Notes under the pieces: generated by a model
Databases searched by the model: none
What the model saw: only the letters and a program-made list of their open reading frames with translations
Told to the model about the DNA's origin: nothing
Made by a program: the position numbers and the translations under genes
NCBI RefSeq assembly: GCF_003258945.1
Contig: NZ_QLIX01000002.1
Location: forward strand, 496,843 to 560,842
DNA: 64,000 bases
From: Roseicella frigidaeris
GTDB taxonomy: Bacteria > Pseudomonadota > Alphaproteobacteria > Acetobacterales > Acetobacteraceae
Direction: 5' to 3'
Shown here: piece after piece, positions 16,061-24,468 of the stretch
Layout of the letters: every line of letters begins with the position of its first letter
How positions within the stretch are numbered: position 1 is the stretch's first letter

Positions 16061-18073
16061 ATGCACGATGCAACCCCGACCGTTGAGTCCAGCGGCCGCA
16101 TCCCGGACGATGCGCCCGCCCTGCGCAACCCGGCCGTGACCACGGCCGAGTCGATGATGGATGCCGCGCTGGCCGTCTCACCGGCCGGCCTCCTGCACGC
16201 CCGGGCCACCGCGCCCTGCCTGCGGCTCGAAGCGCGCGATCCGTGCCGCTTCATCATCACCACCGCATGGCACGAATACAGCGGCGACCTGTCGCAGGGC
16301 CTGGTGCTGCAGGCCCTCCGCGGCGCCGAGGGGGCGCCGGGCAGCCCCATCTGCCACTCGGGCAACATGCTCGAATGCCGCCATCGCGGCCGCCGCCTCT
16401 CGCTCGATGTCGAGTCCCATATCGTCGATTTCGGCATTCGTCGCCTGCCGGGCCGGGTGGTGCTGTTCCACGAGAGCCGCTTCCACCGGCCGGAAGGGCT
16501 GGCCGGACGCCTGCGTCCCTTCGCCCGCCTGCGCTACGAATACGCCATCTCGGCCGAGAACCCGGTCCTGCAGCTGACGGTGACCTTGACGGCGGAGCCG
16601 GGCCTGCGCCTGATCGCGCCGCGCATCACCACGGCGCTCGACGCCCTCAGCCCGGCCGGGGCCCGCACGGCCATCCGCCGCCTGATCGCCTGGGGCCCGG
16701 GCGGCAAGGCGGCCACCCAGCCATCCGGGCAGACAGGCGCCGTGACGCTGCACGAGGGGCCGGCGCGCCACCTGCTGCTACCGGAAGAGCCGCGCTACGG
16801 CGGGACAGCCCAGGCCTGCCATCTCCGCCTCAGCGACGGCCACCTCCTCGCCAGCGTCAAGGGCACGCCGCAGGCGGATGGGATGCTGCATTGGCTGGTG
16901 CTGCGCTATGCCTGCCCCACCCTGCCCCGCGGCGGATCGATGACGATCCGCGAGGAAAGGCTGCGGCTCGACGAGGCGAGCATCGACCCGACGCCGGATG
17001 CGGCGGAGCAGACGATCGGCGGCGCGGTCTCGGTGGCCATCGAGGCGGCGCGGGAGGCCGAGGCCTCCTGGGATGCGGGCGGAACCGCGCCGGACCGACG
17101 CCCGGCATCCGCCAGGATCGCGCTCACGCCGCCGACCGGCGCAGCGGGAGAGACGGCCGCCCTGCGGGGCAACATCAAGCTGCTGGGCTCGGCGCTGGCG
17201 CAATCCCGGCTCGCCGCCTGCGCCAGCGCCGAGGCGCCGATCGGGCCGCAGGCGATCGGGCTGGCCAGCCGCGCCTGCTGCCAGGCCGATATCGAGGGAG
17301 ACTGGCTGCGCCACTGGTGCCGCGTGCTCGGCGTCGCGCCGCGCTACCATCGCAAGCTCTGGGAGGATTGCACCGTCCCGCAGATGCTCTGGGAGGCGGG
17401 CATGCTGGAGCCCGGGAGGCGCGGGCTTGGCTTCGCGGTCGGGCGCGAGGATCTTCCCGCGCTCTTCGCCAGCCGTGGCGTCGAGGTCCTGGCGACCGAT
17501 CTCGACAGCGCCGACAGCCGGGCGACCGCCTGGACGCAGACCGGGCAGCACGCCGATCGCCTGGAGAGCCTGCATCGCCCGCGCCTGCTGCCGGAGGAAG
17601 GCTTCCGGCGCCGCGTGCAATTCCGTCCGGTGGACATGACGGCGATCCCTGCGGATCTGCTGCAGGGCGAGTTCGATTTCGTCTGGTCGGTATGCGCCCT
17701 CGAGCATCTCGGCTCGCTCGAGGCCGGCGAGGCCTTCGTCCGCACCGCCATGCGCTGCCTCCGGCCGGGCGGCATCGCCGTGCACACGACCGAGTTCAAC
17801 CTCGATCCGACCGGCCCGACCGTCGAGACGGGCCCCACCGTGCTCTACCAGCGCCGCCATCTCGAACGCCTGGGCGAGAGCCTGGCCGCGGCGGGCCATG
17901 CGATGCTGCCGCTCCGCGACCCGGCGGGGGATCGGCAGCTCTTCGACCAGCTCGTCGACCTGCCGCCCTATGCGCATCAGGGCGGGCCGGAGAACTCGCC
18001 GCATCTGCGGCTGGTGCTGGCCGGCCATACCGTCACCTCGGTCGCGCTGGTGATCCGCGCCGGCGGGGCCTGA
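16061..18073 (+). CDS. Two-part protein with C-terminal SAM methyltransferase domain
   Basis: A 670-residue protein whose C-terminal third (about 420-660) is a class I SAM-dependent methyltransferase. After HRKLWEDC come a glycine-containing motif I (GLGFAVGREDLP), the acidic loop VLATDLD, the post-motif FDFVWSVCALEHLGS, and LRPGGIAVHTTEFNL. This arrangement is common in methyltransferases of surface-glycan clusters. The first 330 or so residues are beta-rich, rich in Trp, His and Arg, and I do not recognise the family; they may bind carbohydrate (inference). No glycan genes are adjacent. The ATG lacks a clear ribosome-binding site, so the start is uncertain. Confidence 0.8.
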   Translation: MHDATPTVESSGRIPDDAPALRNPAVTTAESMMDAALAVSPAGLLHARATAPCLRLEARDPCRFIITTAWHEYSGDLSQGLVLQALRGAEGAPGSPICHSGNMLECRHRGRRLSLDVESHIVDFGIRRLPGRVVLFHESRFHRPEGLAGRLRPFARLRYEYAISAENPVLQLTVTLTAEPGLRLIAPRITTALDALSPAGARTAIRRLIAWGPGGKAATQPSGQTGAVTLHEGPARHLLLPEEPRYGGTAQACHLRLSDGHLLASVKGTPQADGMLHWLVLRYACPTLPRGGSMTIREERLRLDEASIDPTPDAAEQTIGGAVSVAIEAAREAEASWDAGGTAPDRRPASARIALTPPTGAAGETAALRGNIKLLGSALAQSRLAACASAEAPIGPQAIGLASRACCQADIEGDWLRHWCRVLGVAPRYHRKLWEDCTVPQMLWEAGMLEPGRRGLGFAVGREDLPALFASRGVEVLATDLDSADSRATAWTQTGQHADRLESLHRPRLLPEEGFRRRVQFRPVDMTAIPADLLQGEFDFVWSVCALEHLGSLEAGEAFVRTAMRCLRPGGIAVHTTEFNLDPTGPTVETGPTVLYQRRHLERLGESLAAAGHAMLPLRDPAGDRQLFDQLVDLPPYAHQGGPENSPHLRLVLAGHTVTSVALVIRAGGA

Positions 18074-18553
18074 GACCGAGCGCAGGCCGGTTTCACCGTC
18101 CTGCCCTCAGACGCCGGGCGCTGCCTCCGGCAGCTTGGCTTCGTGGCATGAGCCGCGGCGCCCGTTCGGGCGCTCGGCCCTGCGGGCCGCAGGTCGGACC
18201 GTCCTGCGCCTGGTATGACCGGTGCGGCCGGGCCGCCCTTCCCCGGCCGACGCCACCTTGGAAGGCACCGCGACGCGGCGGCGACGGGCGGCAATGCCAG
18301 CACCGGATGCCGAAGTGATGGCGGGAGGGTGGGCGCCGGGCCGAGGCCTGCAGGCCCGGCGCCGGACCGACACCGCGCGCGGCCGGCGCGGCAAGGCCAG
18401 GGCATCCGAGCGCGGCGAATATCGGGACTCACGCGATCGGGCGATGGCCTGCGGCAGGGACCGTGACCGCAGGTAGACTCACCGAAAAGCGTGCATCACC
18501 CGGTCAAAGGATGGCCAGGACCGTGGTCCGTGCAGGTGTGGGAGCGGCTCGGC
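18074..18553. other. 480-bp gene-free stretch
   Basis: Between the methyltransferase and minE I see no gene, tRNA or strong terminator. There are small GC-rich inverted repeats (for example around 18160-18195), and open frames on both strands have alanine/arginine-biased translations typical of non-coding high-GC DNA. Confidence 0.6.
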
Positions 18554-18853
18554 CTAAGCTCTGGCGGCCTCGACGGCCCCGGCCGGCGCCGACCTCACGC
18601 TGGGCAGTTCGATCTCGATCGCCAGGGTCGAGATGTCGTTGCCCCGGTCCAGCGCGACATTCACCTTCGCCGGATCGATGGCGACATAGCGGGCGACCAC
18701 GGCGACGAGATCCTGCTGCAGCCGCGGCAGGAAGTCCTCGCGGGTACGGCCGATCCGCTCATGCGCGAGCAGGATCTGCAGCCGCTCCTTGGCCTGCGCC
18801 GCGCTGTCGGGTTCGGGCTTCCGGTTGGCGCGAAAGAAGTCGAGCCAGCTCAT
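18554..18853 (-). CDS. minE: Cell division topological specificity factor MinE
   Basis: Stimulates MinD ATPase at the membrane and drives pole-to-pole oscillation, keeping the division site at mid-cell. The 99 aa start with the amphipathic MSWLDFFRANRK. The MinD-contact helix region is AKERLQILLAHER with IGRTREDFLPRLQQDLVAVVARYV. The C-terminal dimerisation strand includes VNVALDRGNDISTLAIEIELP. It starts one base after the minD stop, so both come from one message. Confidence 0.95.
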   Translation of the reverse strand: MSWLDFFRANRKPEPDSAAQAKERLQILLAHERIGRTREDFLPRLQQDLVAVVARYVAIDPAKVNVALDRGNDISTLAIEIELPSVRSAPAGAVEAARA

Positions 18854-18854
18854 C

Positions 18855-19676
18855 TCAGGCAGCCCTCCCTCCGAACAGGCGCCGCAGCAGGCCGGGCTTC
18901 TTCTCAGGCTCCAGGAAGCGATGCGGCAGCTCCTGGCCGAGGAAGCGGCTCACGGCGTCCTTGTAGGCCTGGCCGGCGATGCTCTCGCCGTCGAGGATCA
19001 CCGGCATGCCGGTATTCGAGGCGCGCAGGACGCTTTCGTTCTCCGGGATCACGCCGAGCAGCGGGATGGCCAGGATCTCCCGCACATCCTCGAGCTTCAG
19101 CATCTCGCCCCGCTCGACGCGGTTGGGATCGTAGCGGGTGACGAGCAGATGCTCCTTCACCTTGTCACGCTTCTCCTCCGCCCGCTTGGACTTCGATTGC
19201 AGCACGCCGAGGATGCGGTCGCTGTCGCGGACCGAGGAGACCTCGGGGTTGGTGACGACGATCGCGTGGTCGGCGAAGTAGAGCGCAAGCAGCGCCCCCT
19301 TCTCGATGCCCGCCGGGCTGTCGCAGAGGATGAAGTCGTTGTCCTTGGAGAGCTCCTCGATGATCTCGTTGACGCCCTCCTTGGTCAGCGCATCTTTGTC
19401 GCGGGTCTGCGAGGCCGGGAGGATGCTGAGGTTCTCGATCCGCTTGTCGCGGATCAGCGCCTGGTTCAGCCGCGCCTCGCCCTGGATGACGTTGACGATG
19501 TCGAAGACGACGCGCCGCTCGACGCCCATGATGAGATCGAGGTTGCGCAGCCCGACATCGAAGTCGATCACCACCGTCTTCTTGCCGGCCTGGGCCAAAC
19601 CCGTCGCGAAGGCGGCGCTGGTCGTGGTCTTGCCCACGCCCCCCTTCCCCGACGTCACGACGATCACCTGCGCCAT
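18855..19676 (-). CDS. minD: Septum site-determining ATPase MinD
   Basis: Membrane-associated ParA-family ATPase that recruits MinC and oscillates under MinE control. The 273 aa include the deviant Walker A TSGKGGVGKTTTSAA (8-22), switch I/II segments VIDFDVGLRNLDLIMG and DFILCDSPAGIE, and the basic amphipathic C-terminal tail KKPGLLRRLFGGR for membrane binding. An AAGGGGGTG precedes the ATG. Its 5' region on this strand contains an 8-bp hairpin (19707-19735) and the repeat-filled gap that separates it from minC. Confidence 0.97.
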   Translation of the reverse strand: MAQVIVVTSGKGGVGKTTTSAAFATGLAQAGKKTVVIDFDVGLRNLDLIMGVERRVVFDIVNVIQGEARLNQALIRDKRIENLSILPASQTRDKDALTKEGVNEIIEELSKDNDFILCDSPAGIEKGALLALYFADHAIVVTNPEVSSVRDSDRILGVLQSKSKRAEEKRDKVKEHLLVTRYDPNRVERGEMLKLEDVREILAIPLLGVIPENESVLRASNTGMPVILDGESIAGQAYKDAVSRFLGQELPHRFLEPEKKPGLLRRLFGGRAA

Positions 19677-19755
19677 CGACGCACCCCCTTCTCAACTTTC
19701 CTGACCCGGACGCGCCCTTCCCCGGTTCGCGTCCGCGGCTGGTGCCCCCCACGCC

Positions 19756-19899
19756 GACCATGCGGCATGGCGACGCCCCAGGCCATTGCTAGCCGAGCCG
19801 ACCGGCACCCCCGGCACTTCCGCCCGGCGGCGGTCGGCCCCGAATTGTGGCCGCGCCGATCATGCGGCGCGAAAACACTCCAAGCCATTGATGGGCGAG
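19756..19899. repeat. Diverged direct repeat in the minC-minD gap
   Basis: 42-bp blocks at 19756-19797 and 19858-19899 match at 30 of 42 positions when shifted by 102 bp. Both begin GA(C/T)CATGCGG and share GCCATTG. They lie upstream of the two-hairpin repeat and suggest an old duplication inside a repeat-accumulating gap. No function is evident. Confidence 0.55.
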
Positions 19900-19938
19900 G
19901 CGCCCCGCAAGATGCGGGGCATCCCCGCGACGCCAGCC

Positions 19939-20045
19939 CTAGAGCATTTTCCGTTCACTCCGGTTCACGGCAAATGCTCTAGCCATTTGTTTTCAGAGCA
20001 TCGTCACCCGTTCGAGTGTTCCCACTCGAACGGGATCTGCTCTAG
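19939..20045 (+). repeat. Two-hairpin CTAG-bounded repeat (type A, copy 1)
   Basis: The first hairpin has arms CTAGAGCATTT (19939-19949) and AAATGCTCTAG (19972-19982), a perfect 11-bp pair. The second has AGAGCA (19995-20000) and TGCTCT (20038-20043) enclosing a perfect 12-bp stem CCCGTTCGAGTG/CACTCGAACGGG (20007-20034) with a 4-base loop. The two are joined by TTTGTTTTC. The element lies at the 3' end of minC, whose TAG stop is read from its terminal CTAG. A second, inverted copy is at 58648-58752. It resembles paired REP/BIME-type elements in design. Confidence 0.9.
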
Positions 20046-20839
20046 CCCAGCGGCCCGAAGCGCATCTCCTCGCCTTCCAGCCGGACCTGCGCCGGCCGGC
20101 CGATCGGCGCATCGCCGAGTCCCTCGCGGACGACGTAATAGCCCGCGATGGCAACGAGCTCGGGATCGAAATGCAGCGCGAAGATCCGCGCCTCGGAATC
20201 GTTCTGTGCCCCGGCGATGGCACGGCCGCGCAAGGCACCATAGACATGCACGTTGCCATCGGCGATCACCTCGCCGCCGGGATTGACCGTCGCCATGACG
20301 ATCAGGTCGGCGCCCTCGGCATAGATCCGCTGGCCGGACCGGACCGGCTCCGTCACCAGCAGGGCGTTGCGGCCGCTGCCGCGGAACTGGGTGCTGGGCG
20401 GTGCCGCGGCGGCCGGCGCCACGGGTGGGGCGGCGGCAGCGGCCTGCGGCGGCGGCATGGCGCTCGCCGCCTCGGCCTCCGCCTCCTTGCCGCCGGCGGC
20501 GCGCAGCGGCGGCAGGCCGGCGGCCGTCGCCGCCTGGCGCATCTGCGGCGTGCCGCCGATGGTGCCGATCGGGACGATCTCGAGCGCATGCAGCCCCTCG
20601 ACGAGGCCGCGGAAATCCACCTCCTCCGGCGCCGCCAGCAGATCCTGCAGGCCGATGACGATGGGGGCGAAGCGCAGGAAGCCGGGCGCCTTGCGGAACT
20701 GGTCGCCGAGCGCCGGCAGCACCGCATCCGGCCGCGGATCGAGCAGGCGCAACACCAGCAAGTTGAAATTGCCGGCGCGGAGTCTGAATGTCTCCGGAAG
20801 GATCGGGCTGCTCAATGCGGTCTCGAATCGGCCTAGCAT
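20042..20839 (-). CDS. minC: Septum formation inhibitor MinC
   Basis: FtsZ-polymerisation inhibitor carried to the membrane by MinD. From ATG 20839 it is 265 aa. The N-terminal FtsZ-inhibiting domain is about 1-105 (FRLRAGNFNLLVLRLLDP), followed by an Ala/Pro-rich linker of about 50 residues. The C-terminal beta-helix domain has GQRIYAEGADLIVMATVNPG and ADGNVHVYGALRGRA, the MinD-contact surface. An earlier in-frame start (20911) would add unlikely residues. It precedes minD-minE on the same strand but is 365 bp away. The stop codon TAG lies inside the type A repeat. Confidence 0.95.
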   Translation of the reverse strand: MLGRFETALSSPILPETFRLRAGNFNLLVLRLLDPRPDAVLPALGDQFRKAPGFLRFAPIVIGLQDLLAAPEEVDFRGLVEGLHALEIVPIGTIGGTPQMRQAATAAGLPPLRAAGGKEAEAEAASAMPPPQAAAAAPPVAPAAAAPPSTQFRGSGRNALLVTEPVRSGQRIYAEGADLIVMATVNPGGEVIADGNVHVYGALRGRAIAGAQNDSEARIFALHFDPELVAIAGYYVVREGLGDAPIGRPAQVRLEGEEMRFGPLG

Positions 20840-21003
20840 GTTGGCCCGCAAGAGCGCGTGCCATGCGGCGTGCATAGCAGCGCCATCGCGGCGGGCGAAG
20901 CCCGAATGCAACGCTTTCGCCGCCTGGCGTGGCCCGCCGGCCGCAGACTCGCCGGCCGGGCCGAAGCCTGGATAATGGCGCCGACGCGACGGAGACGGCC
21001 GCC

Positions 21004-21906
21004 TTGCACGAGGTCACGCTGCTGGAACCCTTCCGGGCCCTCTTCTATGCGCCCTTTTATCTGGCGGAGGCGCTCGGCGCCTTTGCCCGGCAGGGCGTCC
21101 GGGTCCGCCTCGAGACCGCCGGCAGCCCGGATGCGGCCTGCGCCCGGCTGCTCGCCGGCGAGGCCGACCTCGCCTGGAGCGGGCCGATGCGGCCGCTCCT
21201 GCTGCGCAGCCGTGACCCCGCCTGCACGCTGCGCAGCTTCTGCGCGGTGGTCATGCGCGACCCCTTCCTGCTCATGGGGGGCCAGCGGCGCCCCGGCTTC
21301 CGCCTGGAAGACCTGCCCGGCCTCCGGCTCGGCCTCGTCGCCGAGGTGCCGACCCCGGTCTGGTGCCTGCGCGGCGATCTCGCGGCCCGCGGCATCGACT
21401 GGTCCGCCCTGACCGCCACGACCGGCCGCGGCATGGCGGAGAATGCCGAGGCGGTGGCCGAGGGCCGGCTGGACCTGGCGCAGCTCTTCGAGCCCTTCGC
21501 CAGCCGCGTTGAGGATGCCGGCGGCGCGCTCTGGTACGCCCAGGCAAGCCGCGGCCACACCGCCTATACGGCGCTCTACGCCACCGAGGCCGGCATCGCG
21601 GCGCGGCGGCCGGCGCTGCAGGCCGTCATCCGCGCCCTGGCCGAGGCCCTCGCCGCCATCCGCCGCCTGCCCGCCAGCGAGGTCGCGGCGCATCTCGCGC
21701 CGCGCTTCCCGGATGTCCCCGCCTCGCATCGCGTGCGCGGCATCGCCCGCTACCAGGCGCTCGGCCTCTGGGATGCCGGGCCGGCCTTCCCGCGCGAGGC
21801 CTATGACCGGCTGGCCGCCGCCATGCTGGCGAGCGGCGCCATCGACCGGGTCCCGGATTTCGAGGCCTGCATCGACACGACCATCGTCGAGGATGCGTTG
21901 AGATGA
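21004..21906 (+). CDS. NMT1/SsuA-type substrate-binding-like protein without signal peptide
   Basis: About 300 aa of the periplasmic binding protein type II fold seen in NMT1/ThiY/SsuA proteins. It opens with the family N-terminus VTLLEPFRALFYAPFYLAEALG, followed by GEADLAWSGPMRP and the domain crossover EGRLDLAQLFEPF. No signal peptide precedes it from TTG 21004 (GGAGACGG upstream) or from the alternative GTG at 20929, so it may be cytoplasmic. It could be a transporter subunit with an odd leader, or an enzyme/sensor of this fold. It overlaps the next gene by four bases (ATGA), tying it to a thioesterase. Confidence 0.7.
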   Translation: MHEVTLLEPFRALFYAPFYLAEALGAFARQGVRVRLETAGSPDAACARLLAGEADLAWSGPMRPLLLRSRDPACTLRSFCAVVMRDPFLLMGGQRRPGFRLEDLPGLRLGLVAEVPTPVWCLRGDLAARGIDWSALTATTGRGMAENAEAVAEGRLDLAQLFEPFASRVEDAGGALWYAQASRGHTAYTALYATEAGIAARRPALQAVIRALAEALAAIRRLPASEVAAHLAPRFPDVPASHRVRGIARYQALGLWDAGPAFPREAYDRLAAAMLASGAIDRVPDFEACIDTTIVEDALR

Positions 21907-22346
21907 GTGGACGAACGCCCATCGGGACCCGCGCCGACTACCGCTGGTTCACCACCCTGCCGACCCGCTGGATGGACAACGACGTCTACGGGCACGTCAA
22001 CAACGTCACCTATTACAGCTGGATCGACACCGCCGTGGCGCAGTTCCTGATCGCCCACGACGTCCTCGACCTCGGCAGCAGCACCGAGGTCGGGCTCGTC
22101 GTCGAGACGCAGTGCCGCTACTTCGCGCCCATCGCCTTCCCCGACCTCGTCACCTGCGGCGTTCGCTGCGGCCGGCTCGGCACCTCCTCCATCCGCTACG
22201 AGCTCGGCATCTTCCGCAACGAGGAGGAACGGGCGAGCGCCGAGGGGCATTTCATCCATGTCTACGTCTCCCGCGCCGAGCAGACGCGGACCGTGCCGTT
22301 GCCGGCGAGGCTGCGCGAGGCCGCGGAGCGGCACCTGCTACGCTGA
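21903..22346 (+). CDS. Acyl-CoA thioesterase (4HBT/YbgC type)
   Basis: A 147-residue hot-dog-fold thioesterase that hydrolyses acyl-CoA esters. The N-terminal TRWMDNDVYGHVNNVTYYSW contains the catalytic Asp of the 4-hydroxybenzoyl-CoA thioesterase group in the typical D-x-(D/N)-x-x-x-H-(V/M)-N-N layout. The following VETQCRYFAPIAFPD strand and the C-terminal half fit the fold. It begins inside the stop of the preceding binding-like protein, and a hydroxyacid dehydrogenase follows 47 bp later. Substrate unknown. Confidence 0.88.
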   Translation: MSGRTPIGTRADYRWFTTLPTRWMDNDVYGHVNNVTYYSWIDTAVAQFLIAHDVLDLGSSTEVGLVVETQCRYFAPIAFPDLVTCGVRCGRLGTSSIRYELGIFRNEEERASAEGHFIHVYVSRAEQTRTVPLPARLREAAERHLLR

Positions 22347-22393
22347 TTACATGCGGGCCCCTGCCCGCCCCATCGCCCCGCCGGGAGGACACC

Positions 22394-23356
22394 ATGCCGG
22401 AGTTGAAACGCCTCGGGATCCTGGATGACTACCAGGGCGCGACCCTGCGGCTCGGTCCCTGGGACCGGCTGCCGGAGAGCCTGCAGATCGAGCAGTACCG
22501 CGACACTGTGACCGGCCCGGCGCTGCTCGAGCGGCTGCGGCCCCTGGATGCGATCCTGGCGATGCGGGAGCGCACGCCCTTCCCGCGTGCGCTGATCGAG
22601 CAGCTGCCGAATCTCCGGCTGCTCGTCACCACCGGCGCCCGCAACCGCAGCATCGACCTCGCCGCCTGCGCCGAGCGCGGCATCACCGTCTGCGGCACGC
22701 CCTCCTTCGCGCATCCGGCCGTCGATCTCACCTGGGGGCTGATCCTGTCGCTGATGCGGCGCATCCCCGAGCAGGAGGCGGCGCTGCGGCAGGGCCGCTG
22801 GCAGGTGGCGCTCGGCCACACGCTGGAGGGCAAGACGCTCGGCGTCATCGGCCTCGGCAATCTCGGCAGCCGGGTGGCGCGGATCGGCGCCGCCTTCGGC
22901 ATGCGCGTCATCGGCTGGAGCCAGAACCTGACGCCGGAGGCGGCCAGGGCGGCCGGCGCCGAGGCGGTGAGCAAGGAGCGGCTGCTCGCCGAGGCGGATG
23001 TGGTGACCCTGCACCTGGTGCTGTCCGAGCGGTCGCGCGGCGTGGTCGGCGGCGCCGAGCTCGCCCGGATGAAGCCCTCGGCGGTGATCGTGAACACCAG
23101 CCGCGGGCCGCTGATCGACCAGGCGGCGCTGGTCGCGGCGCTGCGCGAGGGCCGCATCGCCGGCGCCGGCCTCGATGTCTACGACCAGGAGCCGCTGCCG
23201 CCCGGCCATCCCCTGCTCGCCGCGCCCAACACCGTGCTGACGCCGCATCTCGGCTATGTCACGGAGGAGAATTACCGGGCCTATTTCACCGGCGCGGTGG
23301 AGGCGGTGGAGGGCTATCTCGCCGGCCGGCCGGTGCGGGAATTGCGCGCCGGCTGA
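22394..23356 (+). CDS. D-2-hydroxyacid dehydrogenase family protein
   Basis: NAD(P)-dependent dehydrogenase of 320 aa related to phosphoglycerate and glyoxylate/hydroxypyruvate reductases. The NAD-binding motif is GKTLGVIGLGNLGSRVA. The catalytic triad positions are visible: Arg in VNTSRGPLIDQ, Glu in DVYDQEPLP, and His in LTPHLGYVT. N-terminal substrate domain MPELKRLGILDDYQ is typical of the single-domain-swap subgroup. A good GGGAGG precedes the ATG. It ends 161 bp before an ABC binding protein. Its true substrate, a 2-hydroxy/2-keto acid, is not predictable. Confidence 0.9.
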   Translation: MPELKRLGILDDYQGATLRLGPWDRLPESLQIEQYRDTVTGPALLERLRPLDAILAMRERTPFPRALIEQLPNLRLLVTTGARNRSIDLAACAERGITVCGTPSFAHPAVDLTWGLILSLMRRIPEQEAALRQGRWQVALGHTLEGKTLGVIGLGNLGSRVARIGAAFGMRVIGWSQNLTPEAARAAGAEAVSKERLLAEADVVTLHLVLSERSRGVVGGAELARMKPSAVIVNTSRGPLIDQAALVAALREGRIAGAGLDVYDQEPLPPGHPLLAAPNTVLTPHLGYVTEENYRAYFTGAVEAVEGYLAGRPVRELRAG

Positions 23357-23517
23357 GCAGCGCTGCCCAGCGGCTGGGCGGGCGACGAGGCGGGCAACGG
23401 GGCGCGCGCCGCCGCCGCTGCGGCAGGGCCATCCGGCATGGCCGTTGCATCCACGGCGCGGAGAGCCGGAGCCGCCCCGCGCGGCGCGGCGACGAACCGT
23501 ACCGGGAGCCCCATGCC

Positions 23518-24465
23518 ATGTCGCTCACCCGTCGCCTGCTGATCGCCGCCGGCGCGGCCAGCCTCGCCGCGCCTGCCGTCCGGGCGCAGGGCGTCACGGT
23601 GCGGATGGGCGCGCTGCGCCTGATCCATTCCATCGCTCCCTACATGTACGAGCGCTTCCAGCCCGAGGGGCTGCGCATCGAGACCGTGGTCTTCGAGAGC
23701 CCGACCGAGGGCAAGAATGCCGTGGTCACGCGCTCGGTCGAGTTCGGGGCCTTCGGCGTCGCCGCCGCCATCCTCGGCGCCGCGGCGCGGGAGCCGGTGG
23801 TGGTGGTCGGCTCCTGCTGCGACCGCGGCATGGCCGTGGTCGCGCGCGGCGATGGCGGCATCGCCGCGCTGAAGGACCTGAAGGGCCGCAAGGTCGGCAT
23901 CTGGCCGGGCTCGACGCAGGAGGTCTTCATCCTCGAGCGGCTGCGCATGGAGGGCATGAGCATCCGCGACATCCAGCCGGTGCGCGTCTCCTTCTCCGAG
24001 ATGCCGATCGCCCTCGCCCGCGGCGATGTCGACGCCTATGTCGGGGCCGAGCCGGGGCCCGGCATCTCGGTCGCCGCCGGCATCGGCAAGATCGTGGAGT
24101 ATCCCTATTTGACCCCCATGGGCTCGCTGAACATGATCTTCGCCACCCATGCCGAGGTGGTGGCGCAGAAGCCCGACCTCGTGCGGCGGATGCTGGCGGT
24201 GCACCGCAAGGCGAGCGAGTTCGGCATGGCCAACCGCGAGGCCACGATCGAGACCGCCATCGCCCGGCTCGGCATGAAGCGCGAGGCGCTCGAGATCAGC
24301 CTGCCGAATGTCGAGCTGAACTGGCAGATGACGCCGGCGATGGTGCAGCGCTCGAAGACCTATGCCGAGCAGATGCTGAGCCTGAAGCAGATCCGCGCCA
24401 TGCCGGATTTCGGCCAGTTCTTCGATACCCGCTTCTCGGACGAGCTGGCGAAGTCGGCGGCCTGA
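23518..24465 (+). CDS. ABC transporter substrate-binding protein (SsuA/TauA/NMT1 family)
   Basis: Periplasmic binding protein of 315 aa. It has a signal peptide, SLTRRLLIAAGAASLAAPAV then RAQG, with cleavage near residue 24; the RR start could be Tat-like. The mature part opens MGALRLIHSIAPYMYERFQP and contains the two-lobed fold with VEFGAFGVAAAI and SFSEMPIALARGDVDAYVGAE. It is followed 3 bp later by the permease gene and then the ATPase, making a complete importer. Relatives carry sulfonates, taurine, nitrate, pyrimidines or ureides. The downstream AtzF/AtzH genes favour a nitrogenous ligand (inference). Confidence 0.9.
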   Translation: MSLTRRLLIAAGAASLAAPAVRAQGVTVRMGALRLIHSIAPYMYERFQPEGLRIETVVFESPTEGKNAVVTRSVEFGAFGVAAAILGAAAREPVVVVGSCCDRGMAVVARGDGGIAALKDLKGRKVGIWPGSTQEVFILERLRMEGMSIRDIQPVRVSFSEMPIALARGDVDAYVGAEPGPGISVAAGIGKIVEYPYLTPMGSLNMIFATHAEVVAQKPDLVRRMLAVHRKASEFGMANREATIETAIARLGMKREALEISLPNVELNWQMTPAMVQRSKTYAEQMLSLKQIRAMPDFGQFFDTRFSDELAKSAA

Positions 24466-24468
24466 GGC

